In this document: positions 22,822-34,417 of the stretch, piece by piece
Numbering within the stretch: the first letter of the stretch is position 1
Layout: every line of letters begins with the position of its first letter
Made by a program: the position numbers and the translations under genes
Notes under the pieces: generated by a model
What the model was told of the DNA's origin: nothing
The model's input: only the letters and a program-made list of their open reading frames with translations
The model's database searches: none
From: Dugong dugon
Taxonomy: Eukaryota; Chordata; Mammalia; Sirenia; Dugongidae
Assembly: GCA_030035585.1 (NCBI GenBank)
Contig: CM057460.1
Span: 132,974,714 to 133,038,713, forward strand
Length of the DNA stretch: 64,000 nt
Direction: 5' to 3'

Positions 22822-24487
22822 GAAAATTTCCAGCAAAATGGCGCACTAGGCAGAAGCACCATGCTGTCCCTCCACAGCAAAGATCTGAAAAACTAAGCCA
22901 AACAGGGAAAACAGTAATCCTGAAACACTAAAACATCAAATGAAGAGATAAATAACTCAGCCAAGCACCAATGGAGTGAGAAAAAGGACAGAGAAAGGAG
23001 AGTGAGGAGAGATTCATGCAGAGGTCCCCTATCAGCTAACTCAGTGCAGATCCAACCTCTTGGACTCCTATTAAAGACCAACAAACAGGGGGTATGAGAA
23101 AGCAGCTTCACGGAGCTTCCAGCAGGAGACAGAACAGCCAGTAATTTGCGATATATGCTTTCCCACCCCCCACCCTTCTTCACCCCCACTCAGCCTCCTC
23201 TGCTTCCTGCAGCCACAGAGTCTTGTCTGGGAAGCAACGGCTGCTTGGATTCCACCTGCGCACACTGGCAAGCTCTCTGAGTGCCATTTGTTGGCTGCTG
23301 GTGTTGTTTTCTTTCTGCTTCTTTTGATTTCTTCCTTACCTCTCACCACCTCCCCCTCCTTTTGCTCATATACGTGGCTCAGTGCACCATCTTTGCTTCT
23401 TCCTGAGATGTTGTGGAGCTCCGTTCGAGTGTGGAGCTGCTTTCCAGACTGGGCTGCCACACTTGTGGGATCCTGGAGCTTTTATTTGTTTGTTTGTTTT
23501 GAATTGCTTGTGTGTTTTCTTTCCGTTTCTTGAATTGGGAGCCCATTCTGGCCAGGCTATACTGCACGGCTTGGAGTCTACCCCCTTGGCTTGCGCAGAC
23601 ACACAGAGGGATCCCTGAGGGCATTTCTTTTTTCATGGGTTTTTATTTTTCTATTTTTTGTGGGGCTTTTCTTATTCTTTTTTTTTTAATTTGTTTTGTT
23701 TCGTTTCCCCTCTTTATCTTTCTTCATTACTCAGTTTCTCATCTCTCTATACCTTCCTTCTTTTTCTATTCCCTCCTGGCACTGAACACCTCTACGCCTT
23801 CTAGCCAGGCTGTACGGCAACACCTGAGAACAAGTTACCCAGACCTCATAGCTACCCCGGTGGGATCCCAGGGAGATTTGCTGTTCTTTCTCCGTTCTGA
23901 TTTTTATTTATTCATTCTTTTCTTTTTTTATGCTTATTCCAATTTTTATTTTTCTCCATTTCATAGTCTCTCATCTCTCCACTCCAACAGCAAGCTCCTC
24001 CTAGCACTCTTTTTTGTTTGTATGTTTTTGGCCTCTGTTCCTCTCTCCTCTCTCCCATATCCACATAACTATCCACATAACTATCTCTCCCTTACATCCT
24101 GCCTATGTGCACTATGCGCTTAACATCACACCACAAAGCAGCACAGGCATGGGCTACTGGAACCTGCCCTGCACTGATTACCGACCTGCCCTGATGGCTG
24201 TAGTAAGTGCCAAAAACAAACTAACCCAGTAACTCCCCTTCAGCTAGACCTTCCCTGCTGTACCATATCTGAGTGACTGACCCTGCCAATTGGAGAAGGA
24301 GGTGAAAGGTATCGTGCCCACAGATGAGCAAACAAAAAAGAACACACAGCCCGCCTGCTCAGACATAGTCAAATTAAAAACAAAAAGGATGAAACAAATA
24401 AATATACAATCAACAAATGAGAAAAATAACTACTGAATGCCCCAAAGACAGCAGACAATATCAAAACATTTACAAAAACAGGACAGG
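22822..24487 (+). promoter_or_regulatory. Copy C L1 5' UTR
   Basis: Starts 'agaaaatttccagcaaaatg' with the shared 'gcactaggcagaagcacc' block. It includes one purine/pyrimidine-asymmetric unit of the kind duplicated in copy A (about 23165-23415) followed by pyrimidine-rich DNA to about 24050. A cluster of C runs at 23161-23188 could form a G-quadruplex on the minus strand. Activity is unknown. Confidence 0.8.
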
Positions 24488-25518
24488 ATAGTTCCAGTAG
24501 GCATCCAAAATAAAACACCAGATAACTTTCCAGTGGAAGAAAAGGCACTAGAACTACCTGATAGGGGATTCAAATCTCTAATACACAGAATTCTCCAAGA
24601 GTTGAAGAAAAAAGCAGACAAAAATGAGGAAAAAATAGACAAATTCATGGAAAATACAGACAAAAAATTGGAATAATTTCAGAAAATAATGCGGGAACAA
24701 AATGCCAAAATAATTTCACAACCAGAAATTATACAAAAACAACAATTAGAAATCCAAAAGAGAAACAAAAAGATTTTTGAAATGGATGGTGTCATAGAAG
24801 GCCTGAGGAGCAGATTTGAAACTATGGAAGACAGGAACACTGGAATTCCAGAAAAACATTTGGATACAACTCTGTCTGAGGAAAGCTCAGGAAAAAGAAC
24901 AAAGAAAAATGAAGAGACACTGAGAGTTATGTGGGATACATTCAAAAGCAAAATTTTGCAAGTGAGTGGAATTCCAGAACAGGGGGAGAAAACAGAAAAC
25001 ACAGAGAGGATCATTGAAGAACTGCTGACAGAAAACTTCCCAAATATCATGAAAGATGAAAAGTTGATCATCCAAGAAGTTTAATGAACCCCATATAGGA
25101 TAGACCCCAAAAGAAAATCACCAAGGCATATCCTAATCACACTGCTAAAAAACAAAGACAAAGAAAGAATTCTGAGAGCAGTTAGTGAAAAACAAGAAGT
25201 CACACACAGAGGAGAAACAATAAGACTGAGCTCAGATTATTCAGCAGAAACCATGCAGGCAAGGAGGCAATGGGATGACATACATAAAACTTGAAAGAAA
25301 AAAATTACCAGCCAAGAATAATATATCCTGCAAACTCTGGTTCAAATATGATGGTGAACTTAGGTCATTTTCAGATAAACAGAAATTAAGGGAATATGTA
25401 GAAGTCAAACCAAACTTACAAGAAGTATTAAAGGGAGTTCTTTAATCTGAGAACAAAACACTTCAGCTCACAGGCAGAATCTAGGACATAGGATAGTACC
25501 AGCCAGATACTAATCTAG
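24488..25518 (+). pseudogene. L1 ORF1, copy C, broken
   Basis: The expected start codon at 24488-24490 is ATA instead of ATG. The coiled-coil part is split by a TAA near 24674, followed by an open stretch at 24689-25084 that includes the GIPEQGEKTENTERI segment. Stops near 25082 precede the PKRKSPRHI region (about 25100-25140) and the RRQWDD region near 25265. The end is aligned with copy A at 25518 (tag). RNA-binding chaperone of the L1 particle in its intact form. Confidence 0.88.
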
Positions 25519-25907
25519 GAAATGAACTCTCAAGGACTACCCAAAACCAAAAGAAATACAACAGGGAATCAGAACAGTTAATCTGTAAATGACAACAGCA
25601 TCAGAACAATAAAAGAGGGAATAAATGGTGTAGCTATAGAACCTTCTAATGGAGAGGAAGGCAAGGTGATACCAAGTAATTACAGACTGCTTCAAACTTA
25701 GGAAGAGAATGGTAAAATTCATGGTAGCCAAAAAGAAAGTTAATAAACATACTTAAAAAAATAAAGCAGAAAACCACAAAGTCTCAGCAAAAAGCAAAAC
25801 CTACAAAAACAAAAGAAATTAAAAAAACTGCAAACAAAAGAAATTCAGCACAGGAGAGTAAGAAAAACAAAGAAAACGTCAACACCACAAAAAAACAGCA
25901 CTACCAA
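25519..25907 (+). other. Copy C ORF1-ORF2 spacer
   Basis: A 389-bp A-rich stretch between ORF1 and ORF2. Copies A and B have spacers of similar size (about 380-386 bp) and copy E about 450 bp. This is much longer than the 63-bp spacer of human L1. It must carry whatever permits ORF2 translation; no clear extra frame is seen. Confidence 0.75.
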
Positions 25908-28900
25908 GTGACAGCAACAAACTCGCATCTATCAATAATTACACTGAATGTAAATGGACTCAATGCACCCATAAAAAGACAGAGAGTGACAGAATGGATA
26001 AGAAAACAGGATCCATCAGTATGCTGTCTACAAGAGACCCACCTTAGAAACAAGGAGATGAATTTATTAAAAGTCAAAGGTTGGAAAAAAATATATCAAA
26101 CTAACAAGTACCAAAAAAGAGTAATAGTGGCAATACTAATCTCAGATAAAATAGACCTTAAATCAAAATCCACCATAAAAGACAAAGAAGGACACTATAT
26201 AATGTTAAACGGATGATCCATCATGAAGACATAACCATAATAAACATCTACTCTCCCAATGACAGGGCTTCAAAATACATAAAACAAACTCTAACAACAC
26301 TGAAAAGAGAAATTGACAGTTCCACAATAATAGTAGGAGACTTCAAACACCACTCTCAGTAAAGGACAGAACAACTAAAAAGAAACTCAGCAAAGATACA
26401 GAAGACCTAAAGTGCACAATCAACCAACTTGACCTCATAGACATATATAGAACACTCCATCCAACCGCTACAAAGTATACATTCTTTTCCAACGCACAAG
26501 GAATGTTCTCCAGAATAGACCAAATCTTAGGTGACAGGGCAATACTCAACAAGATCCATAACGTTGGGATAATTTGAAGTATCTTCTCTGACCACAATGC
26601 CATCAAGGTAGAAATTAACAACAGAAAGAGCAAGGAAAAAAAATCAATTACATGGAAACTGAATCATACCCTGTTTACACAGCAGTGGGTAATAGAAGAA
26701 ATCAGAGATGGAATAAAAAAATTCCTAGAATCCAATGAGAATGAAAATACATCATACCAAATCCTCTGGGACACAGCAAAGGCAGTCCTCAGAGGACAAT
26801 TTATAGCAATAGATGTACACATCAAAAAAGAAGAAAGGGGCAAAATCAAAACATTAACCACACAACACAAACAAATAGAAAGAGAACAGCAAAAAAGCTC
26901 ACAGTCACTGGAAGAAAGGAAATAGTAAAGATCAGAGCAGAAATTAATGAAATAGAGAACGGAAAACCAATTGAAAGAATCAACAAAATCGACAAACCAC
27001 TGGCCAGACTGACAAAAGAAAAACAGGAGAGGATGCAAATAACCCAAATAAAGAATGAAATGGGTGACGTTACAACAGACCCAACTGAAATAAAAGGGAT
27101 CCTAACAGAACATTATGAAAAACTATACTCCAACAAATTTGAAAACCTAGAGGAAATGGATAAACTTCTAGAATCACACTCCCTACCCAAACTAGAACAA
27201 AGTGATGTTGAAAACCTGAACATACCCTTAACAAGAGAAGAGATTGAAAAGGTTATAAAAAATCTCCCAACTAAAAAAATCCCTGGCCCAGATGGCTTCA
27301 CTGGAGAATTCTACAAAACATTCACAAAAGAGCTTGTACCAGTACTACTCAAGCTATTTCAGAGCATAGAAAAGGAAGCAACACTTCCAAGTTCATTCTA
27401 TTAAGCCAGCATAACACTGATACCAAAACCAGGCAAAGACGTCACAAAAAAGAAAATTACAGACCAATATCTCTTATAAATATAGATGCAAAATTTCTTA
27501 ACAAAATTCTAGACAATATAATTCAGCATTGTATAAAAATGCTACACCATGACCAAGTAGGATTCATACCAGGGATGCAAGGATGGTTCAACATTATCAA
27601 ATCAATCAACGCAATCCACCACATAAATAAAAGGAAAGAAAAGAATCACATGATCATCTGAATTGACACAGAAAAGGCATTCGACAAAGTCCAACACCCA
27701 TCCCTGATCAAAACTCTCAATAAAATAGGTATAGAAGTGAAATTTCTCAGCATAATAAAGGGCTTCTATGCAAAACCAATGCCCAACATCATTCTTAATG
27801 GAGAAAGGCTGAAAACATTCCCCTTGAGAACAGGAACAAGACAAGGATGCCCTTTATCACCACTCCTATTTAACATTGTGCTGGAAGTTCTAGCTAGAGC
27901 AATAAGGCAAGAAAAAGAAATAAGGGGCACCCAAATTGGTAATGAAGAAGTTAAAGAGTCCCTGTTTGCAGATGATATTATACTATACACAGAAAACCCT
28001 AAAGACTCCAGGAGAAATGTACTGGAACTAATAGAAAGATTCAGCAGAGTAGCAGGATACAAGATAAACATTCAAAAATCAGTTTGATTCCTATACACTT
28101 ATAATAAGGAGCATGATGAAAAGGAAATCAGGAAAACAATACCATTTATAATAGCCCCTAAAAAAATAAAATACTTAGGAATAAATTTAACCAGGGATGT
28201 AAAAGACCTGTACAAAGAAAAAAAAAAAAAAAAAAAACACTACTGCAAGAAACCCAAAGGGATCTACGTAAATGGAAAAACATACCATGCTCCTGGATAC
28301 GTAGACTCAACATTGTGAAAATGGCATTTCCACCCAAAGCAATTTACAAATACAACGCAATCCCGATCCAAATACCAACAACATTCTTCAAAGAGATGGA
28401 AAAACGAATCATTAACTTTATATGGAAAGGGAAGAAGCCCCTAATAAGTAAAGCACTACTGAAGAAGAATAAGAAAGTTGGAGGACTCAGACTACCTGAC
28501 TTCAGAACCTACTATACAGCTACAGTAGTCAAAACAGCCTGGTACTTGTACAACGACAGATACATTGACCAATGGAAGAGAATAGATAACCCAGATGTAA
28601 ATCCATCCACCTACAGTCACCTGATCTTCGATAAGGGCCCAAAGTCCATCAAATGGGGAAAAGACAGTCTTTTTAATAAATGGTGCTGGCAAAACTGGAT
28701 ATCCATCTGCAAAAAAACTAAACAGGACCCATACCTAATGCCATATACAAAAACTAAGTCTAAATGGATCAAAGACCCAAATATAAAGCCAAAAACTATA
28801 AAGTTCATAGCAGAAAAAATAGGACCAACGTAAAGACCTTAATATACAGCATTAACATGATACAAACCATAACCATCAACACACAAAACCCAGAAGATAA

Positions 28901-29703
28901 GCTAGATAACTGGGATCTTCTAAAAACCAAACACCTATGCTCTTCAAAAGACTTCACCAAAAGAGTAAAAAGAGAACCTGCAGAGTGGGAAAAAAATTTT
29001 TGGACAGTACAAGTCAGACAAAGGTCTAATCTCCATAATCTACAAGAAAATCCAACATCTCTACAACAAAAAGACAAATAATCCTATTAAAAAATTAGCA
29101 AAGGAAGTGAATAGACAGTTCAATAAAGAAGACACTGAAGCAGCCAACAAACACATGGGGAAATGCTCGCGATCACTAGCCATTAGATAAATGCAAATTA
29201 AAACCATAGTGAGATACCATCTCACCCCAGCATTACTGGCATGAATCAAAAACGCTGGAAATACGAAATGTTGGAGGGGCTGCGGGGAGATCAGAACTCT
29301 TGTGCACTGCTCGTGGGAATGCAAAATGATACAACCATTTTGGAAAATGATATGGCGTGTCCTTAGAAAGCTAGAAATAGACATACCGTATGATCCAGCA
29401 ATCCCACCCCTAGGAATATATCCTAGAAAAATAAGAGCCATTACACGAATAGATATATGCACACCCATGTTCATTGCAGCATTAGTCACAATAGCAGAAT
29501 GATGGAAACAGCCTAGATGGCCATCAACAGATGAATGCATAAACAAACTATGGTACATACACACAATGGAGTACTATGCAACGAGAAAGAACAATGAAGA
29601 ATCTGGGAAGCATCACATAACATGGTTGAAACTGGAGGACATTATGCTGAGTGAACTAAGTCAATCACAAAAGGACAAATATTGTATGAATCCTCTATTG
29701 TAA
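25908..29703 (+). pseudogene. L1 ORF2, copy C, broken
   Basis: The start position has GTG in place of ATG, then TATNSHLSIITLNVNG. The endonuclease N-terminus is open to 26214; frameshifts and stops follow. RT pieces lie at 27033-27404 ([16 protein letters not shown]), 27737-28087 ([16 protein letters not shown] and an intact FADD box at 27965-27976) and 28315-28833. An A run of about 22 bases near 28218-28239 has expanded inside the frame. The C-terminal Cys-region continues near 29290-29500 and the stop is at 29701-29703. Total span is close to the normal 1,275 codons, so this is a full-length but inactive copy. Confidence 0.92.
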
Positions 29704-30870
29704 AAACCCATGAAAAAGTTCACATACAAAAAGCAACAATCTTTGTTCGTTACCGGGATGGGGGGGGGGGCGGAATACTAAATAGGCAATTGATAAGTGA
29801 TATCTTGGGTGAAGGGTGAGATAGTACACAATACTGGGGAAACCAGCACAACTTGTCCAAGGAAAGGTCATGGAAGCTTCTTGGACACATCCCAACTCCC
29901 TGAAGGACTGAATTACTGGGTGGAGGGTTGTGGGGACCATGGTCTTGGGGAACGTCCAGCTCAATTGGCATAGCATAGTTTATAAAGGCATTGTTCTACA
30001 TTCTACCTTGGTGAGTAGTGTCTGGGGTCTTAAAAGCTTGTGAGCAGCCATCTAAGATACTCCACTGGTCTCACCCCTTTGGGAGCAAGGGAGTGTGAAA
30101 AGAACAGGGTACAAGGGAAAGATTAGTCCAAAGGACTAATGTACCACAGCTACGAAGTCCTCCACCAGACTGAGACCAGTACAGCTAGATAGTGGCCAGC
30201 TACCACCACTGACTGCTCTGACCGGAATCAGAACAGAGGGTTCTGGACAGAGCTGGAGAAGGATGTAGAACAAAATTCTAACTCACAAAAAAAAGACCAG
30301 ATTTACTGGCCTAAAGGAAACTGGAGAAACCCCGAGATTATGGACCCTAGACACCCTTTTAGCTCAGTGGTGAGGTCACTTCTGAGGTTCACTGTTCAGC
30401 CTGGGAGTGGACAGCCCCATAAAACCAAATGGGACTAATGAGGCACAGCAGTCCCGTGACAAGGACTAGAAGGCAGAACGGGACAGGAAAGCTGGTGATA
30501 GGGAACCCAAGATTGAGTAAAGATAGTGTTGATGTGTTGTGAGGTTGTTAACCATTGTCATAGGGCAACTTGTGTACTAACTGTTTAATGAGAAACTATT
30601 TTGTTCTGTAAATCTTCATCTAAAGTGAGAATAGCAGCACAATTGGAAGAGCGTAGTTGATGTCACTGAACTGTGCATGTAGAAATTTTTGAAATGGTGT
30701 ATCTTTGGCTATGTATATTTTCACCAAAAAAAAAAAAAGTTCAAGAAGGGAGAAGGTTGACATGTCATGGGGTTGTAAACATGTCATGAAACAATATGTG
30801 TACTACTGTTTTATGAGAAACTATCTGTTCTGTAAACGTTTACCTGAAGTACAATAAAAAAGAAAAGAAA
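29704..30870 (+). other. Copy C L1 3' UTR with duplicated terminal unit
   Basis: Nearly 1.2 kb. Contains a G run (29760-29770) and two copies of the ~90-110-bp terminal unit ('tgagaaactat', 'ttctgtaaa', at about 30546-30632 and 30757-30870) separated by a spacer with an internal A run at 30725-30737. The spacer contains 'tttggctatgtatattttca', also seen in copy F. Confidence 0.85.
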
Positions 30871-30882
30871 AAAATGGACCAA

Positions 30883-31288
30883 TAAGCCACATCATGATAA
30901 ACAGAGAAAAGTTTGAAGTTGTCAAGGATTTCATTTCACTTGAATCCACAATCAACACTGGTGGAAGCAGCAGTCAAGAAATCAAACAACATGTTACACT
31001 GGGCAAATCAGCAGCAAAAGACCTTTTTACAGAGTTAAAAAGCAGAGATATCTCCTTGAAGATTAAGGTGCACCTGACCCAAGCCATGGTATTTTCAATC
31101 GCCTTGTATGCATGAGAAAGGTGAACAATGAATAAAGAAGACAGAAGAAGAATTAATGCCTTTGAATTATGGCGCTGGTGAAGAATTTTGACTATACCAT
31201 GGACTGCCCAAAGAACAAACGAATCAGTCTAGGGAGACGTACAGCCAGAATGCTCCTTAGAAGCGAGGATGGTGAGACTTCGTCTTAT
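30883..31288 (+). mobile_element. RTE LINE, 3' part after L1 copy C
   Basis: Resumes the RTE C-terminal coding region (30894-31115, with the INREKFEVVKDFISLEST and SQEIKQH segments typical of RTE) and breaks off near 31288. Compared with the RTE at 46200-46470, roughly the last 200 bp are missing. Confidence 0.88.
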
Positions 31289-31540
31289 ATTTTTTAACTT
31301 ATTGATCTAAACACTTTAGTCACTCTTTCCAGAGTTTTCTAAAAGAAGCTTGTGCTACTGGCCTAACTCTGATTGTAGGCAGAGTATTCTAGTCCTAGCT
31401 CAAATCACTGGCTCAACTACACTGAGGAAAATAATTTTTCCCATCACTATTAGAATAGCATTCACAATAAATATAATTAGAAAACAGGAAGGAGGGTGGG
31501 GAGGAAAGAAGGAAATGGTATCTTCTAACAAACATATGGA
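31289..31540. other. Unannotated single-copy DNA
   Basis: AT-rich DNA with no recognised repeat or gene; a short purine-rich stretch lies near 31481-31515. Confidence 0.4.
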
Positions 31541-31757
31541 AGTCTCTGGTTGGCACAAACGATTAAGCGCTAGGCTACTGACAGAAAAGTTGGTGGTTCT
31601 AATCCACCTAGAAGTACCTAGAGAGAGAAACCTAGGTAATCTACTTCTGAAAAATCAGTCATTGAAAACCCAGTGGAGCATAGTTCTACTCTGACATGTA
31701 TGGGTGACCATGAGTCAGAGTTGGCTCAAAGGCTTGAAGGCAACTTTTTTTTTTTTC
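31541..31757 (+). repeat. AfroSINE, long variant
   Basis: Plus-strand diverged long form: head 'agtctctggttggcacaaac', middle 'gtaatctacttctgaaaaat', block 'catagttctactctgacatg', tail 'catgagtcagagttggctc', and a T-rich end at 31745-31757. Confidence 0.8.
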
Positions 31758-31994
31758 CTTTCTAAAGCGCATACACGGATGACACTGGAGTTGTGAGAAA
31801 CATCCAGACTAAGTTGGAGTAATTCAGTGTGATTCTCAACAGCTGATTCTAGCTGCATGGACTTCACCAAGACATTTAAAATTTCTATGCATCATTTTTA
31901 TTACTTCAAAATAGAAAGAAACTATCTACTGGGTAAATTTGTAGTGTAGATTATAGAGGGGTTTGTCTACACAAAATAGTTTTATAAATGAGAA

Positions 31995-34417
31995 TACAGG
32001 CATGCCTCATTTTATTGCACTTCGCTTAATTGCACTTCACAGATACTACACTTTTTACAAATTGAAGGTGGCAAGTTTGTGGCAAGTCTGCCTCAAGCAA
32101 GTCTATTGGTGCCATTTTTCCAATAGCATGTGCTCACTTTGTGTCTCTGTGTCACATTTTGGAAATGCTCGAAATATTTCAAATTTTTCATTAGCATTAC
32201 ACCTGTTATGGTGATCTGTGATCAGTGATCTTGGATGTTACTGCTGTAATTGTTTCGGGGTTCCATGAACCATGCCCATATAAGATGGTGAACTTAAAAT
32301 AAATGTTTTGTGTGTTCTGACTGCTCCACCAACCAGTCATACCCCCATCTCTCTCCCTCTCTTTTGGCTTCCCTATTCCCTGAGGCATGATAATATTGAA
32401 ATTAGGCCAATTAATAACCCTACAAACACCTCTAAGTGTTCAAGTGAAAGGAAGAATTCCATGTCTCTCACTTTAAATCAAAAGCTAGAAATGATTAAGC
32501 TCAGTGAGGAAGGCGTGTCAAAAGCTGAGACAGGCTGAAAGCTAGGCCTCTTGAGCTAAACAGTTAGCCAAGTTGTGAATGCAAAAGAAAAGTTCTTGAA
32601 GGAAATTAAAAGTGCTACCCCAGTGAACACACAAATGATAAGAAAGAGAAACACCTTTATTGCTAATATGGAGAAAGATTTAGTGGTCTGGATAGAAGAT
32701 CAAGCCAGCCACAACATTCTCTTAAGCCAAAGCCTAATCCAGGGCAAGGCCCTAACTCTCTTCAATTCTATGACAGCTGAGAAAGGTGAGGAAGCTGCAG
32801 AAGAAAAGTTTGAAGCTAGCAGAGGTTGGTTCACGAGGTTTAAGGAAAGAAGCCTTCTCCAGAACATAAAACTGCAAGGTAAAGCAGCAAGTTCTGAGAT
32901 AGAAGCTGCAGAAAGTTATGCAGAAGATCTAGCTGAGGTAATTGATGAAGGTTGGTACCCTAAACAACAGGTTGTCAATATAGATGAAATAGCCTTATAT
33001 TGGAAGAAGATGTCATCTAGGACTTTCATAGCTAGAGAGGAAAAGTCAATGCCTGACTTCAAAGCTTCAAAGGACAGGCTAACTTTCTTGTTAGCGGCTA
33101 ATGCAGCTGGTGACTTTAAGTTAAAGCCAATGCTTTACCATTCTGCAAATCCTAGAGCCCTTAAGAATTATGCTAAATCTACTCTGCCTGTGCTCTATAA
33201 ATAGAACAACAAAGTCTGGATGACAGCACATCTGTTTACAACATGGTTTTAAACCCACTGTTGAAACCTACTGCTCAGGAAAAGAAAAAAAAAAAAGATT
33301 CCTTTCAAAATATTACTACTCATTTACAGTGCACCTGGACACCCAAAAGCTCTGATGGAGATCAACAAGGAGATTAGTGTTGTTTCCATGCCTGCTAACA
33401 CAACATGCATTCTGCAGCCCATGGATCAAGTAGTAATTTTGACATTCAAGTCTTATTATTTAAAGAATACATTTTGCATGTCCACTGCTGCAATAGACAG
33501 TGATTCCTCTGATGGATCTGGGCAAAGTAAATTAAAAACCTTCTGGAAAGGATTCACCATTTTGGATGTCATTAAGAACATTTGTGATTCATGGGAAGAG
33601 GTCAAAATATCAACGTTAACAGGAATTTGGAAGATGTTGATTCCAAATCTCATGGATGACTTTGAGGGATTAAAGACTTCAGTGGAGGAAGGAACTGCAG
33701 ATGTGGTAGAAATAGCAAGAGAAGTAGAATTAGAAATTGAGCCTGAAGATGTAACTGAATTTCTATAATCTCATGATAAAACTGTAACAGATGAGGAGTT
33801 GCTTCTTATGGATTAGCAGAGAACGTGCTCTCTTGAGATGGAATCTACTCCTGGTGAAGATGCTGTGAACATTGTTGAAATGACAACAAAAGATTTAGAA
33901 TATTAAATAAGCTTATTTGATAAAGCATTGGCAGGGTTTGAGAGGACTGACTCCAGTTTTGAAAGAAGTTCTACTATGGGTAAAATGTTATCAAACAGTA
34001 TCACTTGCTACAGAGAAATCTTTCAAGAAAGGAAGAGTCAATTGATGTGGCAAACTTCATTGTTGTCTTATTTTAAGAAATTACCACAGCCATCCCAACC
34101 TTCAGAAACCATCACCGTGATCAGTCAGCAGCCAGCAACATCGAGGCAAGACTCTCTACCAGGAAAAAAATTAAGACTTGCTGAAGGCTCAAATGGTGGT
34201 TAGCATTTTTTAGCAATAAAGTATATTTAAATTAAGGTATGTACTTTGTTTTTTAGACATAATGCTATTGCACACTTACTAGACTACAGTACAGTGTGAA
34301 CATAACTTTTATATGCAATGGGAAAACAAAAAAATTGTGTGACTCACTTTATTGTGGTATTCGCTTTATTGCAGTGGTCTGGAACTGAACCCACAGTATC
34401 TCTGAAGTATGCCTGTA
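31995..34417 (+). mobile_element. Tigger1 DNA transposon, full length, with TA duplications
   Basis: Body 31997-34415 (2,419 bp), flanked on both sides by TA (31995-31996, 34416-34417), the Tc1/mariner-pogo target duplication. The ends are inverted: 'caggcatgcctc' on the left and 'gaagtatgcctg' on the right. Sub-terminal 'ttattgcacttcgc' repeats match the pogo-type Tigger1 family, whose consensus is about this length. Excluding point changes and small indels it is complete. A eutherian-wide fossil. Confidence 0.93.
32422..34203 (+). pseudogene. Tigger1 pogo-like transposase, broken
   Basis: Encoded a DDE-type transposase with an N-terminal CENP-B-like DNA-binding region, related to the TIGD/JRK/CENPB host proteins. 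Nearly all of it stays in one frame: 32461-32538 (LTLNQKLEMIKLSEEG), 32575-33204 (CENP-B-like domain, then first catalytic Asp in [12 protein letters not shown]), 33355-33768 (third Asp in the PMDQ motif) and 33928-34203 (C-terminus). The second catalytic Asp, expected before the APGHP motif, is replaced by Tyr at 33325-33327. Stops occur at 32536, 33202, about 33250, 33766 and near 33814. The normal start codon region is lost. Confidence 0.92.

Larger units (their letters stand above)
22810..30882 (+). mobile_element. Full-length L1 copy C inserted in RTE, with 12-bp TSD
   Basis: L1 body 22822-30870, bounded by aaaatgggccaa (22810-22821) and aaaatggaccaa (30871-30882), one mismatch. Order: 5' UTR, ORF1, long spacer, ORF2, long 3' UTR, A-rich tail with an AATAAA signal near 30852. 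The RTE reading continues on both sides, proving insertion into an older RTE. The target is A-rich, as expected for L1 endonuclease cleavage. Confidence 0.93.

Noticed and set aside
23382-24232. Plus-strand Phe/Ser-rich frame of 203 codons and neighbours
   Set aside because: Lies in the pyrimidine-rich L1 copy C 5' UTR; no homology or motif, not kept in the matching part of copy A.
32308-33768. Domesticated transposase gene (TIGD-like)
   Set aside because: Several in-frame stops, a lost start and a lost catalytic Asp, plus intact transposon ends with TA duplications, mark it as an ordinary dead Tigger1 copy.
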